64,000 nt of DNA, taken from the NCBI RefSeq assembly GCF_000424265.1, contig NZ_AUJO01000001.1, positions 682,001 to 746,000 of the forward strand. Direction: 5' to 3'. The notes under the pieces are model-generated. The model was given only the letters and a program-made list of their open reading frames with translations, did not search any database and had not been told where the DNA came from. Each line of letters begins with the position of its first letter. Within the stretch, counting starts at the first letter, position 1. Made by a program: the position numbers and the translations under genes. The stretch comes from Butyrivibrio sp. WCD3002 (GTDB lineage: Bacteria > Bacillota > Clostridia > Lachnospirales > Lachnospiraceae). Positions 1-8,641 of the stretch are shown piece by piece.

Positions 1-234
1 TGCCTGCTTTAATCTCATATCCTTTGGTTTCTGAGAAAGGCGCATTTTATTAGCTCCGACGGCAATAGCGCCGGAGCTAACGAGTACTACGTCATATCCA
101 AGATTCTCAATGCCTGCAAGAGCACGACAAAGAAGATCTATCTGATGAATGTTGATACCACCATTGTCGTTTGTAATGGTGGATGTACCAACCTTCACCA
201 CTATTCTTTCTTTTCTAATTTTCTTAGGGCTCAT
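1..234 (-). CDS. proB: Glutamate 5-kinase, N-terminal part (cut by window edge)
   Basis: This catalyses ATP-dependent phosphorylation of glutamate, the first step of proline synthesis, in the cytoplasm. Only the first 78 codons are inside the window. They read as an amino-acid kinase N-terminus: IVVKVGTSTI at residues 11-20 (phosphate-binding loop) and VLVSSGAIAVGANKM near residues 50-64, the ProB substrate-loop signature. The ATG at 234 follows AAGGA at a normal distance, and the gene starts 19 bases after the stop of the secreted-protein gene above it. The remainder lies left of position 1. The family call is firm; completeness cannot be judged. Confidence 0.88.
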   Translation of the reverse strand, partial: MSPKKIRKERIVVKVGTSTITNDNGGINIHQIDLLCRALAGIENLGYDVVLVSSGAIAVGANKMRLSQKPKDMRLKQA

Positions 235-253
235 TTTATTCCTTAATGTAAAA

Positions 254-1120
254 TCAGTCGTTGTCTGTGTCTACGATCTTGTTGAGGTAATAATCAATAC
301 TTCCTGTCTTACCATCCTTGTATGTATAGTTAACTCTGATTACTGTGGTTGCATACATACTGCTCTCTGTAACTGTTGTGTTACTGTCCTCATAATCAGT
401 AACCTGCATCTCTTCACTGAGGGTTACCTTTTTACCGTTCTTATGCTGAGTCCAGTAAAGAACAGGCTGGTTGTTTCCGCTGGCATCTTTTTCATTTCTG
501 TATTTACCAACCATAATTGAGTTAAGGGTATATCCCTTGTTCATCTCAACCTTTAACTTGCCCTTTTTAGCGTCTGTAACATAGTTAAGGCTTCCGAGCA
601 TTCCGGCCTTTGTAGAAAGAACAGAATTGCCAAAGGTTGCCTTCTTTACAGGGCTTGCTGAATTAATCTTAATCTGGCAGTTCTTAACCTCGTAATTAGA
701 TCCTCTTACACTGAATTTAAAGGTATATCTCTTTTCCTTTGTAGTATAGAATGAAAAACGATAGGTTACTGTATCTTCCTTTTCATCAACTATCTTTGAA
801 GTTTTCTTGTATCTGAGATCTCTTTTGCAGCTAACGTTTCTGATCTTAGCATCAGAATCACTGATCTTTACTTCAAGAACATTCTTAGCATAAAGTCCGG
901 GAGTTATTGTGACATAATTATTACCTGTGTCCTTGTAAGCAATGCCACCCTTCTTTGTTAAGCTCTGAGCCACTTCATAATACTCAACTTTCACACCACT
1001 GCTACTATAAGTAGTAACTGATGCATCTGCTTTGATTGATGTAGCAGGAATTCCACTAACTATGAATGTAGCAGCAAGAACAGCCGCAAGTGTCCCCTTT
1101 AATAATTTCATACCTTTCAT
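254..1120 (-). CDS. Secreted protein of unknown function
   Basis: I do not recognise a family. The 288-residue product begins with a classic Sec signal peptide: a basic start, a hydrophobic stretch from about residue 9 to 27, and a likely cleavage after the ADA around residue 33. The mature part is rich in Lys, Thr, Ser and Tyr with alternating polar and hydrophobic residues, as in extracellular beta-sandwich proteins. There is no sortase motif or C-terminal anchor, so it is probably released or held non-covalently. The ATG at 1120 has AGGAG seven bases upstream. It lies between the ssrA terminator and proB; no functional link to either is apparent. Confidence 0.7.
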   Translation of the reverse strand: MKGMKLLKGTLAAVLAATFIVSGIPATSIKADASVTTYSSSGVKVEYYEVAQSLTKKGGIAYKDTGNNYVTITPGLYAKNVLEVKISDSDAKIRNVSCKRDLRYKKTSKIVDEKEDTVTYRFSFYTTKEKRYTFKFSVRGSNYEVKNCQIKINSASPVKKATFGNSVLSTKAGMLGSLNYVTDAKKGKLKVEMNKGYTLNSIMVGKYRNEKDASGNNQPVLYWTQHKNGKKVTLSEEMQVTDYEDSNTTVTESSMYATTVIRVNYTYKDGKTGSIDYYLNKIVDTDND

Positions 1121-1206
1121 ACCATTTCTCCTTTTTACAAATAGATTTAGTACCTAGCATACATTCTAACCACAAGAAAATGTAAATGCAAGGAATTTTC
1201 AGACAA

Positions 1207-1223
1207 TTTTTTAGGGGATTAGA
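1207..1223. repeat. Imperfect copy of the ssrA 3' end (candidate att remnant)
   Basis: Positions 1207-1223 read TTTTTTAGGGGATTAGA. The ssrA 3' end with its flank at 1269-1285 reads TTTTTTAGTGGATTAGA, a 16 of 17 match in the same orientation 62 bases away. The ssrA 3' end is a common integration site, so this could be an old attachment-site duplication. It could also be chance in AT-rich sequence. Confidence 0.35.
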
Positions 1224-1247
1224 AGCGAAGGCCCTCTCTACTCCAAC

Positions 1248-1274
1248 AAAAAAAGAGACTTTCGTCTCTTTTTT
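1248..1274 (-). terminator. Intrinsic terminator after ssrA
   Basis: GAGAC/GTCTC stem with a four-base loop, extended by A-rich and T-rich arms on either side. It lies directly beyond the ssrA 3' end. The symmetric A/T arms could make it act in both directions. Confidence 0.75.
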
Positions 1275-1276
1275 AG

Positions 1277-1624
1277 TGGATTAGAGGGGAGTCGAACCCC
1301 TGTCCAAAAACCCGTCCCCTGTCCTTCTACTGTCGTAGTGAATTATTGTGGGCAAGCCCGATTCCCTCACTTCACCGGAAATTCACACCCTAAGAAGTTC
1401 GGTAGCTTCATGATACGACCATAGCCGCAAAGCTTAAGCTATGTCGTTTCCTGCAAAGTCGACGCAGGTTACTGAATGTGCAGGTGCACTCAGGCCTACG
1501 CGCTGCGTTTAGGCAGCGAGTGCTAAATTATCTTCAGCGTTTATATTTAAGTTTGAGGTTTAACGCACCATCCTGCGGACAGCTTCTCCAGCTTCAGAAT
1601 CCCTGTCGAAACCTTTACTAACCC
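1277..1624 (-). ncRNA. ssrA: tmRNA (transfer-messenger RNA)
   Basis: Rescues stalled ribosomes together with SmpB by supplying alanine and then a degradation tag. The 5' end GGGTTAG pairs with CTAATCC at the 3' end to form the acceptor stem. The 3' domain has the T-arm GGTTCGACTCC; the discriminator A is at 1277. CCA is not encoded, since CTA follows, and must be added. The tag reading frame GCT to TAA at 1538-1509 encodes AEDNLALAA, perhaps preceded by an AAC resume codon. The mature length is about 348 nt, typical for the family. A TTGATT/TATAAT promoter lies upstream and smpB is the adjacent gene. Confidence 0.95.
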
Positions 1625-1658
1625 ATATATAATTGTAAATGTGCTATTTACTTTGCTT

Positions 1659-1687
1659 ATTATATCGGCTATTTTTCATAAAATCAA
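1659..1687 (-). promoter_or_regulatory. Promoter of ssrA
   Basis: On the minus strand TTGATT (1682-1687), a 17-base spacer and a perfect TATAAT (1659-1664) sit between smpB and the tmRNA. The predicted start is roughly 25-30 bases before the mature 5' end, which fits a processed precursor. Confidence 0.65.
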
Positions 1688-1739
1688 CTGACCCTGCGGT
1701 TAAGTCAGTGAGAAATTTACAGTTTCAGTGATCATATTT

Positions 1740-2204
1740 TTATCTGAGGCTTACCTTATAATCTCTCATAGCCTCTCTCTGCTGATCTTTCTTAGCAGCA
1801 ACATCTCTCTTATCATAGAGCTTTTTACCTTTTGCAAGACCTATCTGAACCTTAACCTTGCCTTTCTTGAAATACACTTCAAGAGGTACAAGAGTATAGC
1901 CCTGAGCCTGAGATGCCTGATCAAGCTTTCTGATTTCAGTTTTGTGAAGCAGGAGTTTTCTCACTCTGAGAGGATCCTTGTTGAAAATATTACCCTTTTC
2001 ATAGGGGCTGATATTCATGCCACAGATATAGGCTTCGCCCTTATCGATACTTACCCATGCTTCCTTAATGCTGCACTTACCCTGGCGAAGAGACTTAACC
2101 TCCGTTCCTGCCAGTGAAATGCCTGCCTCATATTTCTCTTCTATAAAATACTCATGAAAAGCTTTTTTGTTATTTGCAATTAATTTTATACTATCTTCTG
2201 CCAT
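1740..2204 (-). CDS. smpB: SsrA-binding protein SmpB
   Basis: Binds tmRNA and delivers it to stalled ribosomes. The 154-residue protein shows the family landmarks in order: [31 protein letters not shown], the ISPYEKGN segment, and the basic C-terminal tail starting at GKKLYDKR that enters the decoding centre. I chose the ATG at 2204 (MAEDSIK) over one ten codons earlier, because the earlier one has no ribosome site while GGTTAGG lies before 2204 and SmpB proteins start this way. It follows rnr by 72 bases and precedes ssrA, the usual Firmicute order. Confidence 0.96.
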   Translation of the reverse strand: MAEDSIKLIANNKKAFHEYFIEEKYEAGISLAGTEVKSLRQGKCSIKEAWVSIDKGEAYICGMNISPYEKGNIFNKDPLRVRKLLLHKTEIRKLDQASQAQGYTLVPLEVYFKKGKVKVQIGLAKGKKLYDKRDVAAKKDQQREAMRDYKVSLR

Positions 2205-2276
2205 GTAGCCTAACCAACCTGTTTTTATTTTCATATTACAGGGAATAATCCATTATGTATATAACCCTGTAGCTTA

Positions 2277-4679
2277 TTATTTCTTTTTCCGCTTACCCTG
2301 AGACGACCTTGCAGCCTTCGATGTAGCGGACTTCTTGTACTTATGTACTTTATAAACCTTCCGTCCCTTGGTCTGGGTTTCATCCTTTGATTTTGTGCCC
2401 TTCTTAGACTTACCCTTAACCTTTGAATCTGACTTTTTCCTGGATTCAGATTTGGACTTTGATTTTTTCTTGTTTTCTGCTTTTGAGGATCTGTCTATAT
2501 CTCCATCCTCAGCCTCCAGTGCAAGCTTTGAAACCTTAGCGGCCCGCAGCTGAGCAGGAGTCTTTTTTTCAGGTCTTTCCGATTTAAATGACTTTCTTTT
2601 TTTATCAGGCTTTCCGGACCTTCCCTTTACAAGTCGGATGCGGCCGTTCTCATCCTCCTCATAATAATCCTCTTCATAATCATCATCTGTGAAGGGATCG
2701 TAGCTGTCATCATCTTCAATATCGGAAACAAGTCTGAAATCTATAGTCTTACTGAGTCTGTCTGTATCGAATACCTTAACCCTGACAGTCTGTCCAAGCT
2801 TATAGGTCCTGCCTGTTCTCTCGCCCACAAGACAGAAATTGCTCTCATCATAAATATAGAAATCATCCTCCATGGAAGATGCAGGAACCAGACCCTCGCA
2901 GGTATTGGGAAGCTCAACAAACATTCCCCACCCAGTGACACCTGAAACAGTTCCTTCAAAGGTCTCTCCAATATGAGATTCCATAAATTGAGCCTTTTTA
3001 AGCTTATCTGTCTCTCGCTCAGCTTCTTCAGCTCTTCTCTCGGTTTCGGAGGAGTGCTTTGCCACCTCTTCAAGTATGCCCTGATAGTGTGCAAGCTTCT
3101 CATCCTTCATTCTGCCGCGCAGATAATCCTTAATAATTCTGTGTATCTGAAGATCGGGATACCTTCGTATGGGAGATGTAAAATGACAGTAATAGGTGCA
3201 TGCAAGACCGTAATGGCCAAGACACTCAGTACTGTACTTTGCTTGCATCATGCTTCTAAGAGCTATCCTGCTTATTACTGGTTCCTCCTCAGTCCCCTCA
3301 ATCTTGGTAAGGAGCTTTTGAATCTCTGCAGGCTGAATTGAATCCGCCTTAAATCTAAGATGATAGCCTAGGTTACTGATAAAGGAGTTAAGATTTGCTA
3401 TCTTCTCCATATCAGGCTGCTCGTGTACTCTGTAAACAAAGGGCGCCTGCATCCAGTAAAAATGCTCAGCAACTGTCTCATTTGCAGCAAGCATAAAGCT
3501 CTCAATCATGGTAGTAGCAGTATTGGACTCTCTGACCTTGATCTCAGTAGGGTTACCATCCTTATCAAGAAGTATCTTAGCCTCAGGAAAATCAAAATCA
3601 ATGGCACCGCGGCTTCTTCTCTTTTTCTTCAAAATCTCGGAAAGCTCTGCCATCTCCTTGAACATTGGAACAAGATCCTTATATCTTTCTATCTGCTCGG
3701 GATCCTCATCCTCTAAAATGGCTGCAACTGATGTATAAGACATTCTCTCATTGACATTGATTACTGTCTCTGCAATCTGATGTGAAATAACAGCGCCGTT
3801 ACAATCAATATCCATGAGACAGCTTAGAGCCAGTCTGTCTTCACCATGATTAAGACTGCAGATTCCGTTGCTCAGTCTGTGGGGAAGCATGGGAATAACC
3901 CTGTCTACAAGATACACGCTGGTACCGCGTCTGAAGGCCTCCCTGTCAAGGGCAGAACCCTCCTGAACATAGTTGGTAACATCAGCTATGTGAACACCCA
4001 AATGATATATACCATCAGATACAGTAAGTGATACCGCATCATCAAGGTCTTTTGCATCCTCGCCATCGATGGTCACCATCACTGTATCTCGAAGATCAAG
4101 CCTTCCATCCATGTCCGCTTCTATAATGTGATCCTTAACCTTCTCAGCCTGATTCATTACCTTTTCCGGAAAAACACTGGGTATATCAAAGCTCTCAACG
4201 ATTGATAAAATATCCACACCGGGATCATTGATATTTCCAATAATAGATGTAACTCTGCCCTCCGGCTTCCTTCCCTTAATGGGATCGCCGTAATCCGTCA
4301 TGGTAACAACGACCTTATCACCGGATACTGCGCCTTTGCTGTGTTCCTTAAGGATAAAAACATCCTGGGTAAATCTAAGGTTATCCGGTATTACAAAGCC
4401 ATAGGTATGACCATCCTGATAGGTACCGACAATCTTATCAATGGCACGGACAAGGATATTAACAATTCTTCCCTCATCACGATTGCCGCCACTCTGAGCT
4501 GCAGTACTGATAATCTCCACCTCAACAGTGTCGCCCTGAAATGCAGTGCCGGTATATTCCTCGGGAATGAAAATATCATCAACCCGGTCCTCAACCTCCA
4601 CGAAGCCAAAGCCCCTTGAATTGGAAATAAAGGTCCCCGTTATATTCTGTTTTTTAGCTGCAATTTTCCTCTTCGACAT
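2277..4679 (-). CDS. rnr: Ribonuclease R
   Basis: A processive 3'-5' exoribonuclease of the RNB family, able to degrade structured RNA and involved with tmRNA quality control. The 800-residue protein has N-terminal cold-shock/OB domains (SNSRGFGFVEVE near residue 20), the RNB catalytic domain with the metal-binding run DGEDAKDLDDAV near residues 205-217, and an S1 domain starting at HIGETFEGTVSGVTGWGMFV near residue 575. After about residue 640 there is an acidic patch rich in D/E/Y and then about 130 residues rich in Lys and Ser. The ATG at 4679 has AGGAG five bases upstream; an in-frame GTG two codons earlier overlaps that site. A terminator-like hairpin lies 20 bases upstream. Confidence 0.96.
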   Translation of the reverse strand: MSKRKIAAKKQNITGTFISNSRGFGFVEVEDRVDDIFIPEEYTGTAFQGDTVEVEIISTAAQSGGNRDEGRIVNILVRAIDKIVGTYQDGHTYGFVIPDNLRFTQDVFILKEHSKGAVSGDKVVVTMTDYGDPIKGRKPEGRVTSIIGNINDPGVDILSIVESFDIPSVFPEKVMNQAEKVKDHIIEADMDGRLDLRDTVMVTIDGEDAKDLDDAVSLTVSDGIYHLGVHIADVTNYVQEGSALDREAFRRGTSVYLVDRVIPMLPHRLSNGICSLNHGEDRLALSCLMDIDCNGAVISHQIAETVINVNERMSYTSVAAILEDEDPEQIERYKDLVPMFKEMAELSEILKKKRRSRGAIDFDFPEAKILLDKDGNPTEIKVRESNTATTMIESFMLAANETVAEHFYWMQAPFVYRVHEQPDMEKIANLNSFISNLGYHLRFKADSIQPAEIQKLLTKIEGTEEEPVISRIALRSMMQAKYSTECLGHYGLACTYYCHFTSPIRRYPDLQIHRIIKDYLRGRMKDEKLAHYQGILEEVAKHSSETERRAEEAERETDKLKKAQFMESHIGETFEGTVSGVTGWGMFVELPNTCEGLVPASSMEDDFYIYDESNFCLVGERTGRTYKLGQTVRVKVFDTDRLSKTIDFRLVSDIEDDDSYDPFTDDDYEEDYYEEDENGRIRLVKGRSGKPDKKRKSFKSERPEKKTPAQLRAAKVSKLALEAEDGDIDRSSKAENKKKSKSKSESRKKSDSKVKGKSKKGTKSKDETQTKGRKVYKVHKYKKSATSKAARSSQGKRKKK

Positions 4680-4695
4680 TAACACTCCTATAAGC

Positions 4696-4727
4696 TGAAA
4701 AAGGCACTCTTTTAACAGAGTGCCTTT
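4696..4727 (-). terminator. Terminator or attenuator between secG and rnr
   Basis: AAAGGCACTCT (4700-4710) pairs perfectly with 4717-4727 around a six-base loop and is followed by a T run on the minus strand. It lies 20 bases after the secG stop and ends just before the rnr ribosome site. No promoter fits between the hairpin and rnr, so it probably throttles read-through from secG into rnr. Confidence 0.75.
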
Positions 4728-4748
4728 CGTAAAATCAATTCAACTAAA

Positions 4749-4991
4749 TTAGAAAACCTGCATATTAAGTACTACGCTAAGAACTACGAAAAGTACTGAT
4801 AAAACTACAGTTGTCTTCTTGAGAATTCCCTCTCTGGAACGGCCCTTGTTCTTGCCCCAGTAGGTTGTCTCAGCAAAGCCCTGAATAGCACCTAGTCCCT
4901 GTGTCTTACCTTCCTGAGCAAGTACAAGTGTTACAAGTGCTACACAATCAAGTATAAATATAATAGAAAGTACAATCTTTAAAGCTGCCAC
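4749..4991 (-). CDS. secG: Preprotein translocase subunit SecG
   Basis: Small membrane subunit of the SecYEG channel. The 80-residue product has two membrane segments (about residues 4-23 and 60-78) joined by a polar loop containing QGLGAIQGFAETTYWGKNKGR, close to the SecG consensus. The start is GTG at 4991 with a strong AGGAGG upstream. It heads the secG-rnr-smpB-ssrA cluster common in Firmicutes. A TTGATT/TAATTT pair near 5020-5053 could be its promoter but is weak. Confidence 0.93.
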   Translation of the reverse strand: MAALKIVLSIIFILDCVALVTLVLAQEGKTQGLGAIQGFAETTYWGKNKGRSREGILKKTTVVLSVLFVVLSVVLNMQVF

Positions 4992-5049
4992 GAAATTTTC
5001 CTCCTAACAAATTCACAAATACCAATATAAATTACCATAAAAACAAAGA

Positions 5050-6861
5050 TTAATCAACACCATCCACAATAAAAGTAGTGATAGATTGAGATTTAATATC
5101 AGCAGAAAAACTCATATTTTCGGCATTTACACTTATAGCAACATCGCCTGTAACATCAGCCCAGTTCTCGCCATCAGCAAGAGTACCGCTGGTTCTTATG
5201 GCAGTAATATTTTCGCCGATTGATTTAAAGCCTGAAAGATCAAACTCCCAGCGTTCATCCTTATTGGCATTACTGGTTGCTACAATCACTAGCTTTTTAC
5301 CCTTTGGATCATAGGCACATACAGTAAAATTATCGCCTGCAAGGACACAGTATCCGGGTCTTATATATCTTGTATACTGACCTAGCGCATAATATTTCTT
5401 GGTAAGAATCAGCTCTTCCTCATTATGATCTCCGATAGCTATTCCCCAAAGGCTGTTTCCGCCTTCAAGATCAAGATCTGCAAGACAGTGATCTCTTGTA
5501 TGCCAGTCGTAGGGATTAGTTTCATCGATATGAACATCAACAGCATCCCACAGAATCCACGCAGCAGGTAAAAGCTCATTCATATCTGTCTTAAGCCATT
5601 TGGATAAACCTAGACCGGAAGCCATTTCGCCTGCATTTTTGCCTGCTACAAAATCACCATCCACTTCGCTCATCCACAGGTTCTTGCCTTCGCTCTCGGC
5701 GAGCTTACGAAGCTGTTTTCTCTCGCTTCCTGTGTAGCTGTGTGTGTCTATTCTTGAAACAACGCTTTTCGCATCATCAGATAACGAATTATAAGCCTGA
5801 ATTGCTGAATCAATGCTGGTTTCATCCGTACCGCTTATTATTATATCGATTCCCTTTTCATCAAGCTCATCCTTTAATGCAACCAAAACCTCAGACTGCA
5901 TATCCCCAGAGCTGATATGGCAGCCCTCCTGCTTCTGGCTGTAGCACTCCCAGTAGCTGGTTGTGGGCTCGTTCATGGGGCTGACACTCTGAAATGTCAC
6001 AACACCCTCATTTTTCCAGTGCTCAATAACATCTGCCATATAGGCGCCAAAGGCTTCGATTGAATCCTCTCTCAGATTGTCCTCTGAAGGATTAAAGCCA
6101 CCTGACGTACAACCGCTTACAGTCATGAAATAGGGCGGAGAATTGGAAAAAGCTTCTGCTATAAACTCATCTCCGGCTTCCCTAAGTGCCGCTTTTAAGA
6201 CATTCATCTGATTTAAATCGGCGTCCCAATTATAATTCCATGCATATCCGCAATCCTCGAAGGCTCTGTCGAAATTCTCTTCATAATACGAAATATCATG
6301 CTCAGCCGTATCGATTTTTGTAACATCAACGGCATATCCTGGAACCGCGGAATCAGAACGCTTAATGTGAGTCTTGTGAGGAACATCAATATCCACGTTG
6401 TCAGCATTAAACACCTTGCCGTCCTCTGCGGTATTATCTCCTCCGCCCACGTTATATCTTCCGATACACATTCCAAGGCCTTCATCCTTATTGAAAAAGG
6501 CCTTTGCGGCAGCTTCAGTGAGCTTCTCGCTGTATCCAACCCTGTTTGCCCACCAGCAAAGGGATGTACCAAAGCCCTGGAATTCACCATATCCGTCTTC
6601 ATTGGTATCATTGAAAATTGAATGTTCTTCCAGCGATACCTTAATATTTCTATCCGGTTCTTTATTCATAGAGGTCTCCCCTTCACCTTCTTTTGCACTT
6701 TCGCCGTCACTAACAACATTTGCATTATCAGAATTCACTGTATCACTAATAGCTTCCCCGGAATTCTGAGCATCATCAATATTATCTGTTCGTGTACCGC
6801 AGCACCCAAGAGCAACAGAAAATATCACCGCCGCTAAAAGGCAGCTTATAGTTTTTTTCAT
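5050..6861 (-). CDS. GH30-type glycoside hydrolase lipoprotein, perhaps endo-beta-1,6-galactanase
   Basis: Probably a surface-anchored exo- or endo-acting glycanase. The 603-residue protein starts with a lipoprotein signal (MKKTISCLLAA, lipobox ending VALGC), then an acidic linker of about 55 residues. The catalytic domain opens with GFGTSLCWWANRVG, which resembles GH30 endo-1,6-galactanases more than glucosylceramidases. The likely acid/base Glu is in SPMNEPTTSYWE and the nucleophile Glu in LWMSEVDGD. A beta-rich C-terminal domain follows. I chose the ATG at 6861 because it gives the lipobox and has a GGGGATTAGG site; an upstream in-frame ATG adds 22 unlikely residues. The sub-family and substrate are inferred. 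Confidence 0.8.
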   Translation of the reverse strand: MKKTISCLLAAVIFSVALGCCGTRTDNIDDAQNSGEAISDTVNSDNANVVSDGESAKEGEGETSMNKEPDRNIKVSLEEHSIFNDTNEDGYGEFQGFGTSLCWWANRVGYSEKLTEAAAKAFFNKDEGLGMCIGRYNVGGGDNTAEDGKVFNADNVDIDVPHKTHIKRSDSAVPGYAVDVTKIDTAEHDISYYEENFDRAFEDCGYAWNYNWDADLNQMNVLKAALREAGDEFIAEAFSNSPPYFMTVSGCTSGGFNPSEDNLREDSIEAFGAYMADVIEHWKNEGVVTFQSVSPMNEPTTSYWECYSQKQEGCHISSGDMQSEVLVALKDELDEKGIDIIISGTDETSIDSAIQAYNSLSDDAKSVVSRIDTHSYTGSERKQLRKLAESEGKNLWMSEVDGDFVAGKNAGEMASGLGLSKWLKTDMNELLPAAWILWDAVDVHIDETNPYDWHTRDHCLADLDLEGGNSLWGIAIGDHNEEELILTKKYYALGQYTRYIRPGYCVLAGDNFTVCAYDPKGKKLVIVATSNANKDERWEFDLSGFKSIGENITAIRTSGTLADGENWADVTGDVAISVNAENMSFSADIKSQSITTFIVDGVD

Positions 6862-6883
6862 ACCTAATCCCCATATAAGCAGT

Positions 6884-6918
6884 GAAAAAACAACTGTGCG
6901 GAAAATCCACACAGTTGT
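6884..6918 (-). terminator. Terminator after gpmI
   Basis: Nine-base stem ACAACTGTG/CACAGTTGT with a T6 run on the minus strand, between gpmI and the GH30 gene. It implies that GH30 has its own promoter or depends on read-through. Confidence 0.8.
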
Positions 6919-6950
6919 CTGTTTCACACGCTTTAATTTTTTACTACGTT

Positions 6951-8498
6951 TTATTTTTTAATAAGAAGTGATTCTCCTGTCATCTCAGCAGGCTTCTCAT
7001 AACCCATGCACTCGATAAGTGTAGGAATGATATCTGCAAGGCAGCCATTCTCCTTAAGAGTGTAAGCAGGATCATAGTTAACAAGGATGAAAGGAACAGG
7101 ATTTGTTGTATGAGCTGTCCAAGGCTCGCCTGTCTCGTAATCGATCATCATATCAGCGTTACCGTGATCAGCGCAGATAAACATTGTTCCGTTCTTAGCC
7201 TTAACTGCTTCAACGATCTTACCAACGCACTCATCAACTGTCTCTACAGCCTTAACTGCTGCAGGGATAACACCTGTATGGCCAACCATATCAGGATTAG
7301 CGAAGTTGGTAACTACAACATCATATTTATCTGAGTTGATAGCTTCAAGAACCTTCTCGCAAACTTCAGGAGCGCTCATCTGAGGCTTAAGGTCGTAGGT
7401 TGCAACATCCTTAGGGCTGTTTACAAGGATTCTGTCCTCGCCTTCATTGGGCTCCTCAACACCACCGTTGAAGAAGAAAGTAACATGAGCATATTTCTCA
7501 GTCTCAGCGATACGAGCCTGCTTCATTCCCTTTGCTGCAAGCCACTCACCGAAGGTATTTGTAAGAAGAACCTTCTTGAATGCGATCTCCTTGTTAGGGA
7601 TAAGCGGATCATAATCTGTGAAGCATACATAAGTAGTCTTAATGCGTGCTCCTCTGTCAAACTTATCGAATTCATCATCACAGAAGCAGTGTGTGATCTC
7701 TCTTGCTCTGTCAGGACGGAAGTTGAAGAAAATGATTGAATCATTGTCCTTGATTGTAGCAACAGGAGCGCCATCCTTCATGATAACTGTAGGAATAACG
7801 AACTCATCTGTCTTGCCATCCTTGTATGTCTGAACCATGCACTCGTGTGCGCTATCAGCCTTGTTGCCCTCACCCTTTGTAAGTGCATCATAAGCGATCT
7901 TAACACGATCATAGTTGTTATCTCTGTCCATTGCATAGTATCTTCCGGAAATAGAAGCAACCTCACCAACGCCAAGCTCCTTCATCTTATCCTCAAGCTG
8001 CTGAACGAAATCAATACCTGATTCCGGAGGTGTGTCACGACCATCAAGGAAGCAGTGAACATATACCTTTGAAAGACCGTTTCTCTTAGCGAGCTCAAGA
8101 AGACCATAGATATGTGTAATGTGGCTGTGAACACCACCATCACTTACAAGACCGTACATATGAAGAGCTGAATCATTCTTCTTGCAGTTATCGATTGCAG
8201 CCATAAGTCCTTCGTTTGTGAAGAAATCGCCGTCATTGATTGACTTTGTGATTCTTGTAAGCTCCTGATAAACGATGCGTCCTGCACCCATATTCATATG
8301 ACCTACTTCGGAGTTACCCATCTGACCATCGGGAAGACCTACTGCAAGTCCGCTGGCATTACCTCTAACACAAGGATATTCCTTCATAAGACCGTCAAGA
8401 ACCGGTGTATTTGCCATTGCAATTGCATTTCCTTCCGGATTGTCGTTAATTCCGAATCCGTCCATAATAAGTAAAACTGTTGGTTTAGAACCCTGCAT
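6951..8498 (-). CDS. gpmI: 2,3-bisphosphoglycerate-independent phosphoglycerate mutase
   Basis: Interconverts 3- and 2-phosphoglycerate in glycolysis through a phosphoserine intermediate and two Mn ions. The 515-residue length is typical. VLLIMDGFGIN carries the first metal Asp, and MGNSEVGHMNMGAGR contains the phosphorylated Ser at residue 63. Later landmarks are VHSHITHIYGLL, FLDGRDTPPESG, the NFRPDRARE motif, NFANPDMVGHTG, and CADHGNADMM with metal ligands. ATG at 8498 follows a GGAGG site. It is a single transcription unit with a terminator directly downstream. Confidence 0.97.
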   Translation of the reverse strand: MQGSKPTVLLIMDGFGINDNPEGNAIAMANTPVLDGLMKEYPCVRGNASGLAVGLPDGQMGNSEVGHMNMGAGRIVYQELTRITKSINDGDFFTNEGLMAAIDNCKKNDSALHMYGLVSDGGVHSHITHIYGLLELAKRNGLSKVYVHCFLDGRDTPPESGIDFVQQLEDKMKELGVGEVASISGRYYAMDRDNNYDRVKIAYDALTKGEGNKADSAHECMVQTYKDGKTDEFVIPTVIMKDGAPVATIKDNDSIIFFNFRPDRAREITHCFCDDEFDKFDRGARIKTTYVCFTDYDPLIPNKEIAFKKVLLTNTFGEWLAAKGMKQARIAETEKYAHVTFFFNGGVEEPNEGEDRILVNSPKDVATYDLKPQMSAPEVCEKVLEAINSDKYDVVVTNFANPDMVGHTGVIPAAVKAVETVDECVGKIVEAVKAKNGTMFICADHGNADMMIDYETGEPWTAHTTNPVPFILVNYDPAYTLKENGCLADIIPTLIECMGYEKPAEMTGESLLIKK

Positions 8499-8641
8499 AT
8501 TTTATGCCTCCATATAAATAATAAATTATATTAAATTTGTAATTTAACTGTTTCCACAAAGTAGTATACTGATAAAACGCTTATTTATCAAGTGAAATAG
8601 CCTTTATCTGTAGGCTCTGGGCCATTAAAAAAGCATAAAAA

